Positions 1-9,990 are shown, numbered from the stretch's first letter. The stretch is DNA of 64,000 nucleotides from Chitinophaga arvensicola (GCF_900110835.1 NZ_FOJG01000001.1:879022-943021), one strand, 5' to 3'. The notes: generated by a model from the letters alone, not told the origin. Translations and numbers: made by a program.

Positions 1-2322
1 AGTGAAGCGGTAACTGGTTTAACTGCATCCGCATTTACCTTGCAGAACGCTACTGCTTCTACTTTGCAGAGCGCCGATGGTATTACTTATACCGTATTAA
101 TCACGCCTGCTGCGACGGGCCAGGTAACCATTTCCTTGCCAGCTGATGTAGCGGTTAATGTCGGACGCAATGGTAATACAGCAGCTCCGGCTGCGGTAAA
201 TGTTACTGCCGATCTGACGATACCCGCTGTAACACTGGTTGCCGTACCAGCCGATGGGTATTACAACGCCACCCAATCGCTGAGCTTTACCGTTACCTAT
301 AATAAAGTTGTAACGGTGGTGGGTACTCCTTCCCTTCGTATCACCATTGGTGCGAAGACTGCAGATGCAGTGTATACCGTAGGTTCAGGTACGAATACCC
401 TTACGTTTGCCTATGCGATTCAGCCGGGAGATAACGATATGAATGGTATTGCACTTGCGGCGAGTATACAACTGAATACTGGTAGTATCCGCGACCAGTG
501 GGCAAACGACGCCTTGCTTCCTTTGAATAATGTGGCCAGTACTGCCAATGTATTTGTTAATACACAACATCCGTCGGTGTCGTTATCTACTGCCGCTGCC
601 GCCACGGTCGGTAAGCCATTTACGGTAACGGCGGTATTCAGTGAAGTGGTAACTGGTTTAACCGCATCCGCATTTACCTTGCAGAACGCAACTGCTTCTA
701 CTTTGCAGAGTGCCGATGGTATTACTTATACTGTATTAATCACACCTGCTGCGACCGGCCCGGTAACAGTTTCCTTACCAGCTGAGGTAGCGGTAAATAT
801 CGGACGCAATGGTAACTCGGCAGCTCCTGCTGCGGTAAATGTTACTGCCGATCTGACGATACCCGCTGTGACACAGGTATTGGTACCCACCGATGGATAT
901 TACAACGCCACCCAATCGCTGAGCTTTACCGTTACCTATAATAAAGTTGTAACGGTGGTGGGTACTCCTTCGCTTCGTGTAACCGTTGGCGTGAAGAACG
1001 TAGATGCAATTTATATCGGAGGTTCAGGCACGACTACCCTTACGTTTGTATATGCGATTCAGCCGGGAGATAATGATATGAATGGTGTTGCACTTGCGGC
1101 GAGCATACAACTGAATGCTGGTAGTATCCGCGACCAGTGGGCAAACGACGCCTTACTTCCTTTGAATAATGTAGCCAGTACCAATAGGGTATTTGTAAAT
1201 ACAACCCAGCCAGGCGTGGTATTATCTACGTTTGCCGGAGCTATTGTAAAGGCACCATTTACGGTGACCGCCACTTTTACAGAAGTAGTAACAGGAGTGA
1301 CAACTACCGATTTTGTAACCAGCAATGCCACTGTAAGCGATCTGCTGACCACTGATCAGATTACTTATACGATATTGGTTTCCCCTGTGGCTGATGGTCC
1401 GCTGAGCATTACGCTGCCAGCCGCGATAGCAGTAAATATTGCACAGAATCCAAACACGGCGGCCAATACTATTCAGCTTTCCGTGAGCACTACGCCACCT
1501 GTGGTTAATCAGCCGCCGGTCATGGATCCGGTTCCTGCACAGCAGATTTGCAGCACAACAGAGGCACAGTCATTGCAACTCACAGGTGCTTCTCCGGTGG
1601 AAACAGGACAAACCTTGTCATACTTTATCGCTGCGGATCAGCCTTATTTCAATTCTCTCACAGTGAGTAATACTGGTCTGGTTTCCTACAGTCTGAAAAC
1701 AGGAATAAGCGGCGCGGTAAACATCTCCATAATCATAAAAGATAATGGTGGTACTGCCAATGGCGGTGTAGATTCCTTGCAGCGCAACTTCACTCTCACG
1801 GTGAACCCGCTGCCGGTTATCAGCATCAGCAGTGATAAGGGAACGGCTACTTTTAAAGGAGATATTGTTCTCCTGACCGCTACCGGTGGAAATACCTATA
1901 CCTGGGCGAATGCAGATGGCATCATCAGCGGGCAACAAGAGGCCGCGTTGAAAGTGAAGATGCTGGCCAACACCACTTTCCAGGTGGCTGCTGTAGACGC
2001 AAACGGATGTGGTAATACCGCGAAGATCAGTATCAGCGTTAATGATGACTTTAAAGTGAAAGCCACCAATATTCTCACACCTAATGGTGATGGTAAAAAT
2101 GATAAATGGATCGTGCAATACCTGGAGGCATATCCGGATAATGAGGTGAGTATTTATGATCGCCTGGGTCGCCTGGTATATCAGCGCAGAAACTACAGCA
2201 ACGACTGGGATGGTACGATGAACGGTACGCCACTGGCCGAAGGCACTTATTATTACATCATCAATATCAAAGAAAACAATAGGGTGGTGAAAGGATTTAT
2301 CACCCTGCTGAGAGATAGATAA
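1..2322 (+). CDS. Repetitive secreted surface protein with T9SS type B sorting domain (5' partial)
   Basis: The reading frame is open from base 1, so the N-terminus lies outside the window; 773 residues are visible. It contains long tandem repeats with a period of exactly 639 bp (213 residues; equivalent points at 1, 640 and 1279). Each repeat combines a bacterial Ig-like module (around SEVVTGLTASAFTL) with a second beta-rich module (around YNATQSLSFTVTYNKVV). The third repeat is divergent and shortened. A cadherin-like stretch and a further Ig-like stretch follow. The last ~90 residues (from about base 2047; motifs ILTPNGDGKNDKW, IYDRLGRLVYQ, LAEGTYYYIINI) match the gliding-motility-associated C-terminal domain, which is a type B signal for type IX secretion. 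The protein is probably exported and attached to the surface; an adhesin role is inference. A hairpin terminator follows the stop. Confidence 0.85.
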   Translation, partial: SEAVTGLTASAFTLQNATASTLQSADGITYTVLITPAATGQVTISLPADVAVNVGRNGNTAAPAAVNVTADLTIPAVTLVAVPADGYYNATQSLSFTVTYNKVVTVVGTPSLRITIGAKTADAVYTVGSGTNTLTFAYAIQPGDNDMNGIALAASIQLNTGSIRDQWANDALLPLNNVASTANVFVNTQHPSVSLSTAAAATVGKPFTVTAVFSEVVTGLTASAFTLQNATASTLQSADGITYTVLITPAATGPVTVSLPAEVAVNIGRNGNSAAPAAVNVTADLTIPAVTQVLVPTDGYYNATQSLSFTVTYNKVVTVVGTPSLRVTVGVKNVDAIYIGGSGTTTLTFVYAIQPGDNDMNGVALAASIQLNAGSIRDQWANDALLPLNNVASTNRVFVNTTQPGVVLSTFAGAIVKAPFTVTATFTEVVTGVTTTDFVTSNATVSDLLTTDQITYTILVSPVADGPLSITLPAAIAVNIAQNPNTAANTIQLSVSTTPPVVNQPPVMDPVPAQQICSTTEAQSLQLTGASPVETGQTLSYFIAADQPYFNSLTVSNTGLVSYSLKTGISGAVNISIIIKDNGGTANGGVDSLQRNFTLTVNPLPVISISSDKGTATFKGDIVLLTATGGNTYTWANADGIISGQQEAALKVKMLANTTFQVAAVDANGCGNTAKISISVNDDFKVKATNILTPNGDGKNDKWIVQYLEAYPDNEVSIYDRLGRLVYQRRNYSNDWDGTMNGTPLAEGTYYYIINIKENNRVVKGFITLLRDR

Positions 2323-2340
2323 AAATACTTGAAAACCCGG

Positions 2341-2380
2341 AACTGCCTTGTTAGCATTGTGTCTGACAGGGCAGTTTTTT
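2341..2380 (+). terminator. Intrinsic terminator after the surface protein
   Basis: AACTGCC pairs with GGCAGTT, and an inner TGTTAG pairs with CTGACA. A run of T follows. It lies 18 bp past the stop codon of the surface-protein gene. Confidence 0.8.
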
Positions 2381-2445
2381 ATTTAACGGACAGCTGAGGA
2401 GGCCGATCTCAAATGAAGAGGAATTAAGATTTCATGTTCCAGATA

Positions 2446-2474
2446 AAGAAGACCCCCTGGAAAATCCAGGAGGC
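2446..2474 (-). terminator. Terminator after the GH31 gene
   Basis: On the minus strand CCTCCTGG pairs with CCAGGGGG (one G-U pair) around a short loop. A T-rich stretch (TCTTCTTTAT) follows. It lies just downstream of the GH31 stop and probably ends the susC-susD-GH31 transcript. Confidence 0.6.
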
Positions 2475-2485
2475 CGTTCCTATTA

Positions 2486-4945
2486 TTACAAATCCACGTT
2501 AATAAGCTGATTACCATTCTCAAAGGTGGCCTGCAACACAGGACAACGCTCTGCGGGAATCGAGAATCCTTGCGGATCAAAGCGGGATATAGGTGAAAGG
2601 AAAGAATAGCCGGTTGACTCTAACGTTAGCGGACTACCGTTGACGGTTATACTCTTTTGTTCCCCAAATCCGTGGAGTAGTAATTTAATGTGATGAAATT
2701 TGGATGCATAGCTACCACTCACTTTTTCCAGGATCATTTTTTTATCTGCCGGACGATAAGTGATAGCACGCTGGTAGAACACGCCTTTTTCGTTATCAAA
2801 ACTTTCTCCGTCGTCTTCATAGTAAACAAAGGTGTTTTGCTGATCTCCCTTGTAGAGATGGAGGAAAAGCGTGTCTGTTGGCTGCTCTGCAGTCGATTGT
2901 ACCAATGATTGCATCGGGATAATACTGCTTTCTTTTACATACACGGGCAGGGTTTTGATATTGAGTGGTGTGATTACTTCCTGCAGACCGTTGGTAAGGG
3001 CATCGTTGTAAAGGTTATACCATTTCCCTTCCGGGAAGTAAATGGAACCAAATTCTTTTGTACTCTCGAAAGGTGCTATCATAAAAGAGCTACCATATCC
3101 ATACTGGTTCTGGAAGCGGGTATCGTATACATTGGCATCGAAGGTATTGTTGAGTGCCAGCGTGCGCATAACGGGGATGCCTGTACGTGTGGCTTCATTT
3201 AGCGTGCTGTAGAGGTAAGGCAGTAGGCGATAGCGCAGGTTCACGTAGTTGCGGGATATTTCCAGTACTTCTTCTCCGTAAGCCCATGGTTCAGAAGATT
3301 TGGTATTTACGCCGGTATGATTACGGTAGTAAGGAATAAAGGCGCCTATCTGCATCCAACGGGCATAGAGGCTCACGGTGCCATTGCCGGTAAAACCGCC
3401 TATATCCATACCGGAGAAGGGCATACCGCTCACGCCTAAACTATTCAGCAGGCGAACACCCAGCAGCATGTGATCTTCCTCGGCGCGGTTATCACCGGTC
3501 CAGATGGCGCTGTAGCGTTGAGAGCCTGCATAAGCTGCCCTGGTTAACAGGAACGGGCGTTTCTTCAACTCTTCCCGGGCGCCATCGTAGCTGGCGCGTA
3601 CCATTTCCAGTCCGTATACATTGTGTGCCTGCTGATGTGTTACCGGGTGACCTTCAAAATCGAAGAGGACGTTATTAGGCATTTTCTGTCCCCAGGTAGC
3701 AATTTCATTCATATCGTTCCAGATGCCGCGCACACCGTCACGCATATACGATTTAATCTGACCTTTCCACCAGTCGCGGCCCTTTACGCTGGTAAAGTCG
3801 GGGAAGTGGCACCAGCCGGGCCATACCTGGCCAGTGTAGTTTTGCCCGTCACTGTATTTAATGAAGATGTTTTCTTTTTTGCCATTTTCGTAAGCCGCGT
3901 ATCCATCTTCTACTTTAATACCCGGATCTACGATAACGGTGATTTTAAAACCCATGCTTTCCAGTTGTCTGGTGAGTTGGGATGGATGGGGGAAACGTTC
4001 TTTGTTCCAGGTAAACAGCTTGTAGGCATCCATATAATGAATGTCGAGCGTAATACCGTCGGCGGGAATTTTTTTCTCCCGCAGGGTTTGCGCAATGCGC
4101 AATACTTCTGTATCCGGATAATAGCTGTAGCGGTTTTGCTGGTAACCCAGACTCCACAACGGGGGCATGTGAATACGACCGGTAAGCGCGGTATAAGAAG
4201 TAATAATATTGGCCATCTGCGGATGATAGATGAAGTAGTAGTTCATCTCTCCTCCCCTGGCGCTAAAGGATGAAAAGCGGTTGTTACTGGCTCCGAAGTT
4301 AAAGTCGCTCTGAAAAGTATTGTCGAAAAAAATGCCGTAGTTAAGATGATGATGTATGCCTACATAAAAAGGAATAGTGGCGTAGATAGGATCCTGGTTG
4401 GTCGCATATCCGAACTTATCTGAATTCCAGTTCGTATAGCCTTCTCCTTTGCGATCCAGGTTACCGGTTTTTTCTCCGAGTCCGATAAACCGTTCACCTT
4501 CCTGCATTTTCTTGTAGGTAGTTACTTCCTCTCCTATCCAGGAGGTAGTTAGTCCTTCTTCATCTTCATTAATCACTTCTCCCGAAGGGGTTAGAAAATG
4601 AACAGAGAATGGATTTTTTGTGATGCGCAGTTGCAGGGAGTCTGTAGTAATATTGATTTCACTGCTGTTTTGCGTCGTCTGTAACCGGGTTGTTTCGGGT
4701 TTGGCAATAACGGCGTACGAGAAATCTGCGGCAAGTGGATGCTGATCCATTCGTACCCGTATTACAGACGGGCTGTACACGGTTATTTCTGCGAACGCAT
4801 TTTCTGCGTTGATTTTGATCTGTTGTCCGGAGATATTGACCGTGTTTACTTTACCGATCTTTTTAACCTGGTTTTGTGCCTGGGCCGACAGGCAGGAAAG
4901 CAATAGCAGCCATCCTGAGTGCTTCAGCAGAGCTTTTGTATACAT
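2486..4945 (-). CDS. Glycoside hydrolase family 31 (alpha-glucosidase/alpha-xylosidase type)
   Basis: A secreted 819-residue enzyme predicted to release alpha-linked glucose or xylose from oligosaccharides. I chose the ATG at 4945 because it gives a clean signal peptide (MYTKALLKHSGWLLLLSCLS...AQA); the frame extends 14 codons further up without adding signal-like sequence. GH31 motifs are clear: GIWNDMNE with the nucleophile Asp near residue 411, and IWTGDN with the acid/base Asp near residue 485. An N-terminal beta-sandwich and a C-terminal beta domain flank the barrel, as usual for the family. It is the last gene of the susC-susD operon, separated from susD by a stem-loop. The exact substrate cannot be read from the sequence. 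Confidence 0.9.
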   Translation of the reverse strand: MYTKALLKHSGWLLLLSCLSAQAQNQVKKIGKVNTVNISGQQIKINAENAFAEITVYSPSVIRVRMDQHPLAADFSYAVIAKPETTRLQTTQNSSEINITTDSLQLRITKNPFSVHFLTPSGEVINEDEEGLTTSWIGEEVTTYKKMQEGERFIGLGEKTGNLDRKGEGYTNWNSDKFGYATNQDPIYATIPFYVGIHHHLNYGIFFDNTFQSDFNFGASNNRFSSFSARGGEMNYYFIYHPQMANIITSYTALTGRIHMPPLWSLGYQQNRYSYYPDTEVLRIAQTLREKKIPADGITLDIHYMDAYKLFTWNKERFPHPSQLTRQLESMGFKITVIVDPGIKVEDGYAAYENGKKENIFIKYSDGQNYTGQVWPGWCHFPDFTSVKGRDWWKGQIKSYMRDGVRGIWNDMNEIATWGQKMPNNVLFDFEGHPVTHQQAHNVYGLEMVRASYDGAREELKKRPFLLTRAAYAGSQRYSAIWTGDNRAEEDHMLLGVRLLNSLGVSGMPFSGMDIGGFTGNGTVSLYARWMQIGAFIPYYRNHTGVNTKSSEPWAYGEEVLEISRNYVNLRYRLLPYLYSTLNEATRTGIPVMRTLALNNTFDANVYDTRFQNQYGYGSSFMIAPFESTKEFGSIYFPEGKWYNLYNDALTNGLQEVITPLNIKTLPVYVKESSIIPMQSLVQSTAEQPTDTLFLHLYKGDQQNTFVYYEDDGESFDNEKGVFYQRAITYRPADKKMILEKVSGSYASKFHHIKLLLHGFGEQKSITVNGSPLTLESTGYSFLSPISRFDPQGFSIPAERCPVLQATFENGNQLINVDL

Positions 4946-5045
4946 ATAGACGATTGAATTGCTGCGCAAAAACCTCCCCTGCCGCATCAGTTATCTGATG
5001 CGTGGAAATGATAGAAGGTAATTTGGGAAGAGGTTTTGCCGCAAA

Positions 5046-5068
5046 GGCAGGACCACTGGGATCCTGCC
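5046..5068 (-). other. Intercistronic stem-loop between susD and GH31
   Basis: GGCAGGA pairs with TCCTGCC around a 9-nt loop, with weaker flanking pairing, 20 bp past the susD stop. There is no strong T-run after the stem on the minus strand. This suggests partial termination or a 3'-end stabiliser that lowers GH31 expression relative to susC/susD (inference). Confidence 0.5.
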
Positions 5069-5087
5069 TGCGACAAAAAAGGAATTA

Positions 5088-6626
5088 TCAGTAACCTGGG
5101 TTTTGTTTCAGGTTTGGATTTACAGCGAGGTCACTGGTAGGAATTGGGTATACCAGGTATTTCGGATCGCTGACAGTTTTCAGCTGCCATGCATCCAGGA
5201 ATTTGCCAAAGCGGATCAGGTCTTGTCTTCTCCAGCCTTCCCAGTACAGTTCCCGGCCTCTTTCAGCCAGGATCTGGGTGAGGTCGGTGCTGCCAATCTG
5301 AGATGCACCACGTTTGCCACGCAGGTCATTCACAATAAGGAGGGCGGCGCCTGCATTGTTGGTTCTGATCAGGGCTTCTGCTTTCATCAGCACTACGTCT
5401 GCATAGCGGAAGAAGATGAAGTCGTTGGAAGCATTGTTACCGCTGGAACCCATATCTGGGGGATATTTCACAACTCTGATACCGGCCATTTCCACCTGGT
5501 CGCCAGTAGCGCGGAGCTCTACCTCACGGGTGAAGATCAGCGGGCGGCCGCTTCTGTCCAGGATCTTATCACCATTCTGGTTGTATTGCTGGCCTACAAG
5601 AAAGCCTACTTTTAAACCGGATACATTGGTTACGCCTGGGTAGTCGCCACCTCTGCGGGTATCTGAACTTTCAAATGAATCGTAGAAGTTAGATAAGGTG
5701 GTAAAACCATTCCATCCGCTTGGATTCATGCTATAGTGCAGGGTACACATCCAGCGGCAGTATACGTTGTTACCGGCGCGGGCAGTGCTCAGTCCGGGTC
5801 CGTTCTGCTGGGTGAAAATGTTTTCGGTAGATTTCGCGTCGTTATCCTTAGCGAAAGTGTCGAAATATTTGGTCTGCAAAGTAAAGCCACTGGCAGTGAT
5901 TTCGTCGGCCAGTGCAATTACTTTTTGCATATCTGCTGCGTCGAAAGTGGGTGCTTTTCTGTTAAGGAAGGCGCCTTTATTCAGGTATACCTTCATCAAC
6001 AGGAAGCGTGCAGCATCTTTACTGGCAACAAACGCATCCTTGGCGGTTACCTTATCCGGCAGGTTAGGCAGGATGGCATTCAACTCAGATACAATGAAAT
6101 CCAGTCCTTCTGCCGGCTGGTATACTTTAGGTGCTTCCAGCAGGTTTTCACCTGGTTTGCGGAAAGGTACCTGGCCATACAGGTCAAGTACTGCAAACAT
6201 AGAGTAGGCGCGCAGAAAGCGGGCTTCTGCATCCTGTCTTGGAGTTGGATGGAAATTTAATACGTTGGTGGCACTGAACTGGTTCAGCAACAGGGCGCTG
6301 AAAGTTGCCTGTACGTGTGAATGGTCTGGTGTCCACTGGTGTTGGTGCAGGGCACGCCATACACCGTTATCATCCCAGTCGCCGCCACGTGTGGGCCCGA
6401 GCGCTTCGTCTGTACTGATTTCAGACATACCCCAGGTCTGGGAGAAGTCCTGGTAGGCAAACTGCAGGTTGTCATAAGCTGTTCCCAATAGCTGAGACGC
6501 TTTGATGAGTGAATCTGCCTGCTGCTGATTAAGATTACTTCCAAGGTCTTCTTTCAGACTGCACGCTGTGAAACCCAGGGTGCAGGCTATTACCAATGCT
6601 GATTTAAATATATGTTGAGTCGTCAT
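5088..6626 (-). CDS. SusD/RagB family nutrient-binding lipoprotein
   Basis: A 512-residue surface lipoprotein that caps the neighbouring SusC transporter and binds its glycan. The N-terminus carries a lipoprotein signal with lipobox LGFTAC (Cys near residue 22). The body is helical and TPR-like as in SusD (ARFLRAYSMFAVLDLYGQVPF, DAARFLLMKVYLNKGAF), and the C-terminus has the family ending YPIPTSDLAVNPNLKQNPGY. It starts 23 bp after the susC stop, so the two are co-transcribed. The ligand cannot be read directly, but the GH31 partner points to an alpha-glucan or xyloglucan-type oligosaccharide. Confidence 0.95.
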   Translation of the reverse strand: MTTQHIFKSALVIACTLGFTACSLKEDLGSNLNQQQADSLIKASQLLGTAYDNLQFAYQDFSQTWGMSEISTDEALGPTRGGDWDDNGVWRALHQHQWTPDHSHVQATFSALLLNQFSATNVLNFHPTPRQDAEARFLRAYSMFAVLDLYGQVPFRKPGENLLEAPKVYQPAEGLDFIVSELNAILPNLPDKVTAKDAFVASKDAARFLLMKVYLNKGAFLNRKAPTFDAADMQKVIALADEITASGFTLQTKYFDTFAKDNDAKSTENIFTQQNGPGLSTARAGNNVYCRWMCTLHYSMNPSGWNGFTTLSNFYDSFESSDTRRGGDYPGVTNVSGLKVGFLVGQQYNQNGDKILDRSGRPLIFTREVELRATGDQVEMAGIRVVKYPPDMGSSGNNASNDFIFFRYADVVLMKAEALIRTNNAGAALLIVNDLRGKRGASQIGSTDLTQILAERGRELYWEGWRRQDLIRFGKFLDAWQLKTVSDPKYLVYPIPTSDLAVNPNLKQNPGY

Positions 6627-6649
6627 TGTAGTCTTTTTTTAGCAATAGA

Positions 6650-9601
6650 TTATAAAGTAAACTGTACACCAAACATGAAGGTCCTTGCAGTTGGGTATGG
6701 AGAATACTCGATACCGAAAGAGCTAACACCATTAACATTCTTATCTGTATTTACTTCTGGGTCAAATCCGGTAAACTTGGTGATTACAAACAGGTTTTGT
6801 CCGGTCAGGGAAACGGCGGCACCTCTGAATACTTTACCTACAGGTCCGATATTGTAAGAGAGCGTCAGGTTATCCAGTTTCAGGAAGTTACCGTTTTCCA
6901 GGTAGCGGGAAGAAGCAGCTGGTGAGTTGGTTTGCGCTTCTCCGTTACCCACCAGGGCTTTGGCGATATTGCGGGAACCGAGGTTACCGATAGGTAATAC
7001 GGTGTTGGCGGTGTTGTTATACACCTGGAAGCCGAATGCACCATGTGAGCTGGCTGCCAGTGCCCATTTCTTGTAAAATACTTCTGTGTTGATACCCAGC
7101 AGTACTTTAGGATTCGGGTTGGTCATGTAATACAGGGTGTTGCCATTATCTGAATAAATGCTCATTCCTTTATCATCAAAGCCTTCAAATCTGCGGAGGT
7201 AGAAAGTGTTCAGCGGATAACCATTGGCGAGGCGTTGTGACGTTACGCCGGTTACACCTTGTCCGTCGATAGAGCCGGTGTTAACAGTAGGACCGGAATA
7301 GCCAGACATTTCGTTTTTCAGCCAGGTAGCGTTTACGCCCAGGTTCCAGGCCCAGTTTTTCTGCTGAATGATATTGCCTTTGAGGGACAATTCCACACCT
7401 GTGTTCATTACTTTACCTGGTAAGTTGATCCAGTAGCTGGAAGCTGGTGCCGGTTGAATGGCAGGGAAGCTGAATAACAGGTTAGTGGTATTTTTCAGGA
7501 AGTAATCTACTGTACCGCTCAACCTGTTTTTCAGGATGGCGAAGTCGATACCAACGTTCAGTTGTTTAGATTCTTCCCATTTCAGATCCGGGTTAGGTAC
7601 GTTGATCAGGCTGGCTTTACCGCCGGTGGTCAGTCCGTACTGGGCTTGTGCCGCACCTGCAGGGAATTCCTGGTTACCGGTAATACCATAACCAGCTCTT
7701 AATGCCAGGTTATTGAAGAAAGTACCATCTTTCATGAAGTCTTCCTGAGAGATATTCCATTTGGCCGCGAAGGAAGGGAAATAACCATAGCGGTTGTTTG
7801 CACCGAATTTGCTGGAACCATCTGCTCTCATGGTAGCAGTGAGGATGTATTTATCTCTGGCATTGATGGTTACCCTGCCAAAGAACGACTGTAACTCAGA
7901 GCTGGGGTTACGGAAGGAATTGATATTGGTATTTACCTGGTCAGGCGCCTGGAAGATATCAGTATAATCTACGGCGTTTGTAGGGAAACCATTGGCGCCG
8001 ATGCCTACACCTGAGTAAGCAAATTTCTGGTATTCATAACCCACCATTGCGTTCAGGCTCCATGCGCTGGAAAACTGTTTATTATAGCTCAAGGTGTTGT
8101 TGAATAACTGGGTGGTTAATTCAGCGGTATTGTAAGCGGCAACACCCCTTCCCTGTACCTGGTCGATATTGATGGAAGAATCCAGGGAAGCCCTTCTTTG
8201 TCCTACCTGGTGATTCACGCTGTACATCATGCGGTATTCCCAGTTGTCATTGAATTTAAAGTAAGGGGAGATGCTGGCCAGGATGTAGCTGATATTAGCC
8301 TTATCATTATAACCCTGCGACATGTTGATCGGGTTAATTGCCTGGTTTTTGGCCAGTACATTCGGAGATCCGTCGGGTTTGGTAAGCGATAAAGTAGGAT
8401 TCCACTGCAGCGCCTGACCGATGAGGCTTCCTGTAAAGCCGGCGTTATTGGAAATTGGCGCCAGTTGTTCGCTGGTTTGTGCCGCCATAATGCTGTAATC
8501 AACACCCAATTGTTTGCTTTCCAGGAATTTGTTCTGACCGCTGAGGGAGGCAGTATATTTTTTCATGCCTGTTTTCTTAACAATACCCTGTTGGTCCTGT
8601 AAACCGAAGGAAGCTCTGTAACGGCTGGTTTCATTACCACCACTCATGGCTACCTGTACGTTTTGTGTAACGCCGGTTCTGAGGATAGAATTGAGTCCGT
8701 TGGAGTTGCTGCCGCCGTCGCCGGTGAGGTTGTATTGTTTTAAGGCAGCGCGGTATTCATCGCCGTCTAATACGTCCAGTCTGCGCATGATGTTACTCAT
8801 ACCTACGGAGTAGTTTACATCTACCACAGTAGGACCGGCAACGCCTTTTTTAGTATTGATGATGATTACACCATTGGAACCACGGGAACCATAGATCGCA
8901 GTGGCAGAAGCATCTTTCAGTACTTCCATGGTAGCAATATCATTGCTGTTGATAAAGTTGAGCGGGTTGGCATCCGGTGTTTGTCCCAGGCCGGTGAGGC
9001 TTAATGAGGGACGGGCTACACGGCCATCCAGGGGAACTCCATCCACTACATACAGTGGTTGGTTACCTGTACGAACGGAAGATACACCTCTGATTCTTAC
9101 AGTGGCGGAAGCGCCGGGTGCGCCGTTGTTATTTAATATCATCAGACCGGATACTTTACCCTGGATCAGTTGATCAGGGGCAGAAGTGATCCCCTTGTTA
9201 AAATCAGCTGCTTTTACCTGGGCGATGGCGCCGGTGATGTCTTTCTTACGGGTGGTACCATAACCTACTACCACCACATCAGTGAGGGTCGTGTTTTCCT
9301 GTACCAGTTGTACATTGATTTCTGTTTTACTACCGATGCTCAGTTCCTGGGAGGTATACCCGATAAAGCTGAAAATCAGTGCGGAGGCTCCGGCGGGGGC
9401 ATTTACCTTGAAAATCCCATCGGCATCAGCGGTGGTCCCGCTTTTTGTACCTTTTACCTGAACAGAGGCGCCTGGGATGGCAACGCCGCTCTTGTCAGTG
9501 ATCTTTCCGGTAATGGTCTTGACCTGTGCGGCTACAATACCTTGTATTGCTAACAGCAACGAACACAGAAAAAGATGCTTGATGGATCTTGTTTTAAACA
9601 T
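6650..9601 (-). CDS. SusC/RagA family TonB-dependent outer-membrane transporter
   Basis: A 983-residue outer-membrane importer. It has a signal peptide, then a carboxypeptidase-regulatory-like beta domain (KTITGKITDKSGVAIPGAS, about residues 27-105), the TonB-box region VVVGYGTTRKKDITGA, a plug domain (LYVVDGVPLDGR, ATAIYGSRGSNGVIIINTKKG) and a long beta-barrel ending in an aromatic-rich strand (TFMFGVQFTL). It forms the pedal-bin pair with the SusD protein encoded 23 bp downstream. Upstream lie a candidate promoter and palindrome (9896-9938), which imply a 5' leader of about 290 nt. No FecR/anti-sigma N-terminal extension is present, so control is probably through the adjacent SusR-like regulator. 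Confidence 0.95.
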   Translation of the reverse strand: MFKTRSIKHLFLCSLLLAIQGIVAAQVKTITGKITDKSGVAIPGASVQVKGTKSGTTADADGIFKVNAPAGASALIFSFIGYTSQELSIGSKTEINVQLVQENTTLTDVVVVGYGTTRKKDITGAIAQVKAADFNKGITSAPDQLIQGKVSGLMILNNNGAPGASATVRIRGVSSVRTGNQPLYVVDGVPLDGRVARPSLSLTGLGQTPDANPLNFINSNDIATMEVLKDASATAIYGSRGSNGVIIINTKKGVAGPTVVDVNYSVGMSNIMRRLDVLDGDEYRAALKQYNLTGDGGSNSNGLNSILRTGVTQNVQVAMSGGNETSRYRASFGLQDQQGIVKKTGMKKYTASLSGQNKFLESKQLGVDYSIMAAQTSEQLAPISNNAGFTGSLIGQALQWNPTLSLTKPDGSPNVLAKNQAINPINMSQGYNDKANISYILASISPYFKFNDNWEYRMMYSVNHQVGQRRASLDSSINIDQVQGRGVAAYNTAELTTQLFNNTLSYNKQFSSAWSLNAMVGYEYQKFAYSGVGIGANGFPTNAVDYTDIFQAPDQVNTNINSFRNPSSELQSFFGRVTINARDKYILTATMRADGSSKFGANNRYGYFPSFAAKWNISQEDFMKDGTFFNNLALRAGYGITGNQEFPAGAAQAQYGLTTGGKASLINVPNPDLKWEESKQLNVGIDFAILKNRLSGTVDYFLKNTTNLLFSFPAIQPAPASSYWINLPGKVMNTGVELSLKGNIIQQKNWAWNLGVNATWLKNEMSGYSGPTVNTGSIDGQGVTGVTSQRLANGYPLNTFYLRRFEGFDDKGMSIYSDNGNTLYYMTNPNPKVLLGINTEVFYKKWALAASSHGAFGFQVYNNTANTVLPIGNLGSRNIAKALVGNGEAQTNSPAASSRYLENGNFLKLDNLTLSYNIGPVGKVFRGAAVSLTGQNLFVITKFTGFDPEVNTDKNVNGVSSFGIEYSPYPTARTFMFGVQFTL

Positions 9602-9990
9602 AAAGTGGATTTTTTGAGCAGCTATGTAGTACTGCTTCCGTGGATTAAATGTTTTTCATTAAATTTTAGTAACGGAAATAAGGCGTTGGGTGCAGGGGGT
9701 AACCCGGCATTTGTCAACGTGGATAATGTTTGTCTTTAAGATTTAGAATCGACTTTGGTCGTTTTGTCTTTTTTAGTGGTTTTAATTTTCCAGTTAGAAT
9801 TTTGGTTTCTATCATTCTACTGAATCAAAGTAAAAAATGAATCAGCAGGGCAACAACTTATACAGTTAAAATATAGAAAATAAAGCGGAATAATCCAAAA
9901 TTATCTCATGAAGTGAGGTGATAATCAATTGATTATCATTATATATAAATTTATTATATATTAATGTTGTGAGACAATTTTAAGCCGCTT
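9602..9990. promoter_or_regulatory. Control region of the susC operon
   Basis: A 389-bp AT-rich gap between the regulator stop and the susC start. On the minus strand it contains TAATTTTG at 9896-9903, matching the Bacteroidota -7 consensus TAnnTTTG, and a TTG at 9926-9928 in the -33 position (22-nt spacing). The TTG lies inside a perfect 20-bp palindrome. Transcription from there would give a leader of about 290 nt. I see no ORF in it. Confidence 0.5.
9919..9938. promoter_or_regulatory. 20-bp perfect palindrome, candidate operator
   Basis: TGATAATCAATTGATTATCA is a perfect inverted repeat. It covers the putative -33 element of the susC promoter and lies 53 bp from the regulator gene's stop codon. 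No T-run follows on either strand, so it is not a simple terminator. Binding by the adjacent regulator is inference. Confidence 0.5.

Noticed and set aside
420..1352. Minus-strand open frames across the surface-protein repeats
   Set aside because: They repeat with the same 639-bp period and only mirror the coding strand; no start context or family match.
5736..6260. Plus-strand frames of up to 174 codons inside susD
   Set aside because: Antisense to a clear SusD gene; composition is that of a reverse-strand shadow.
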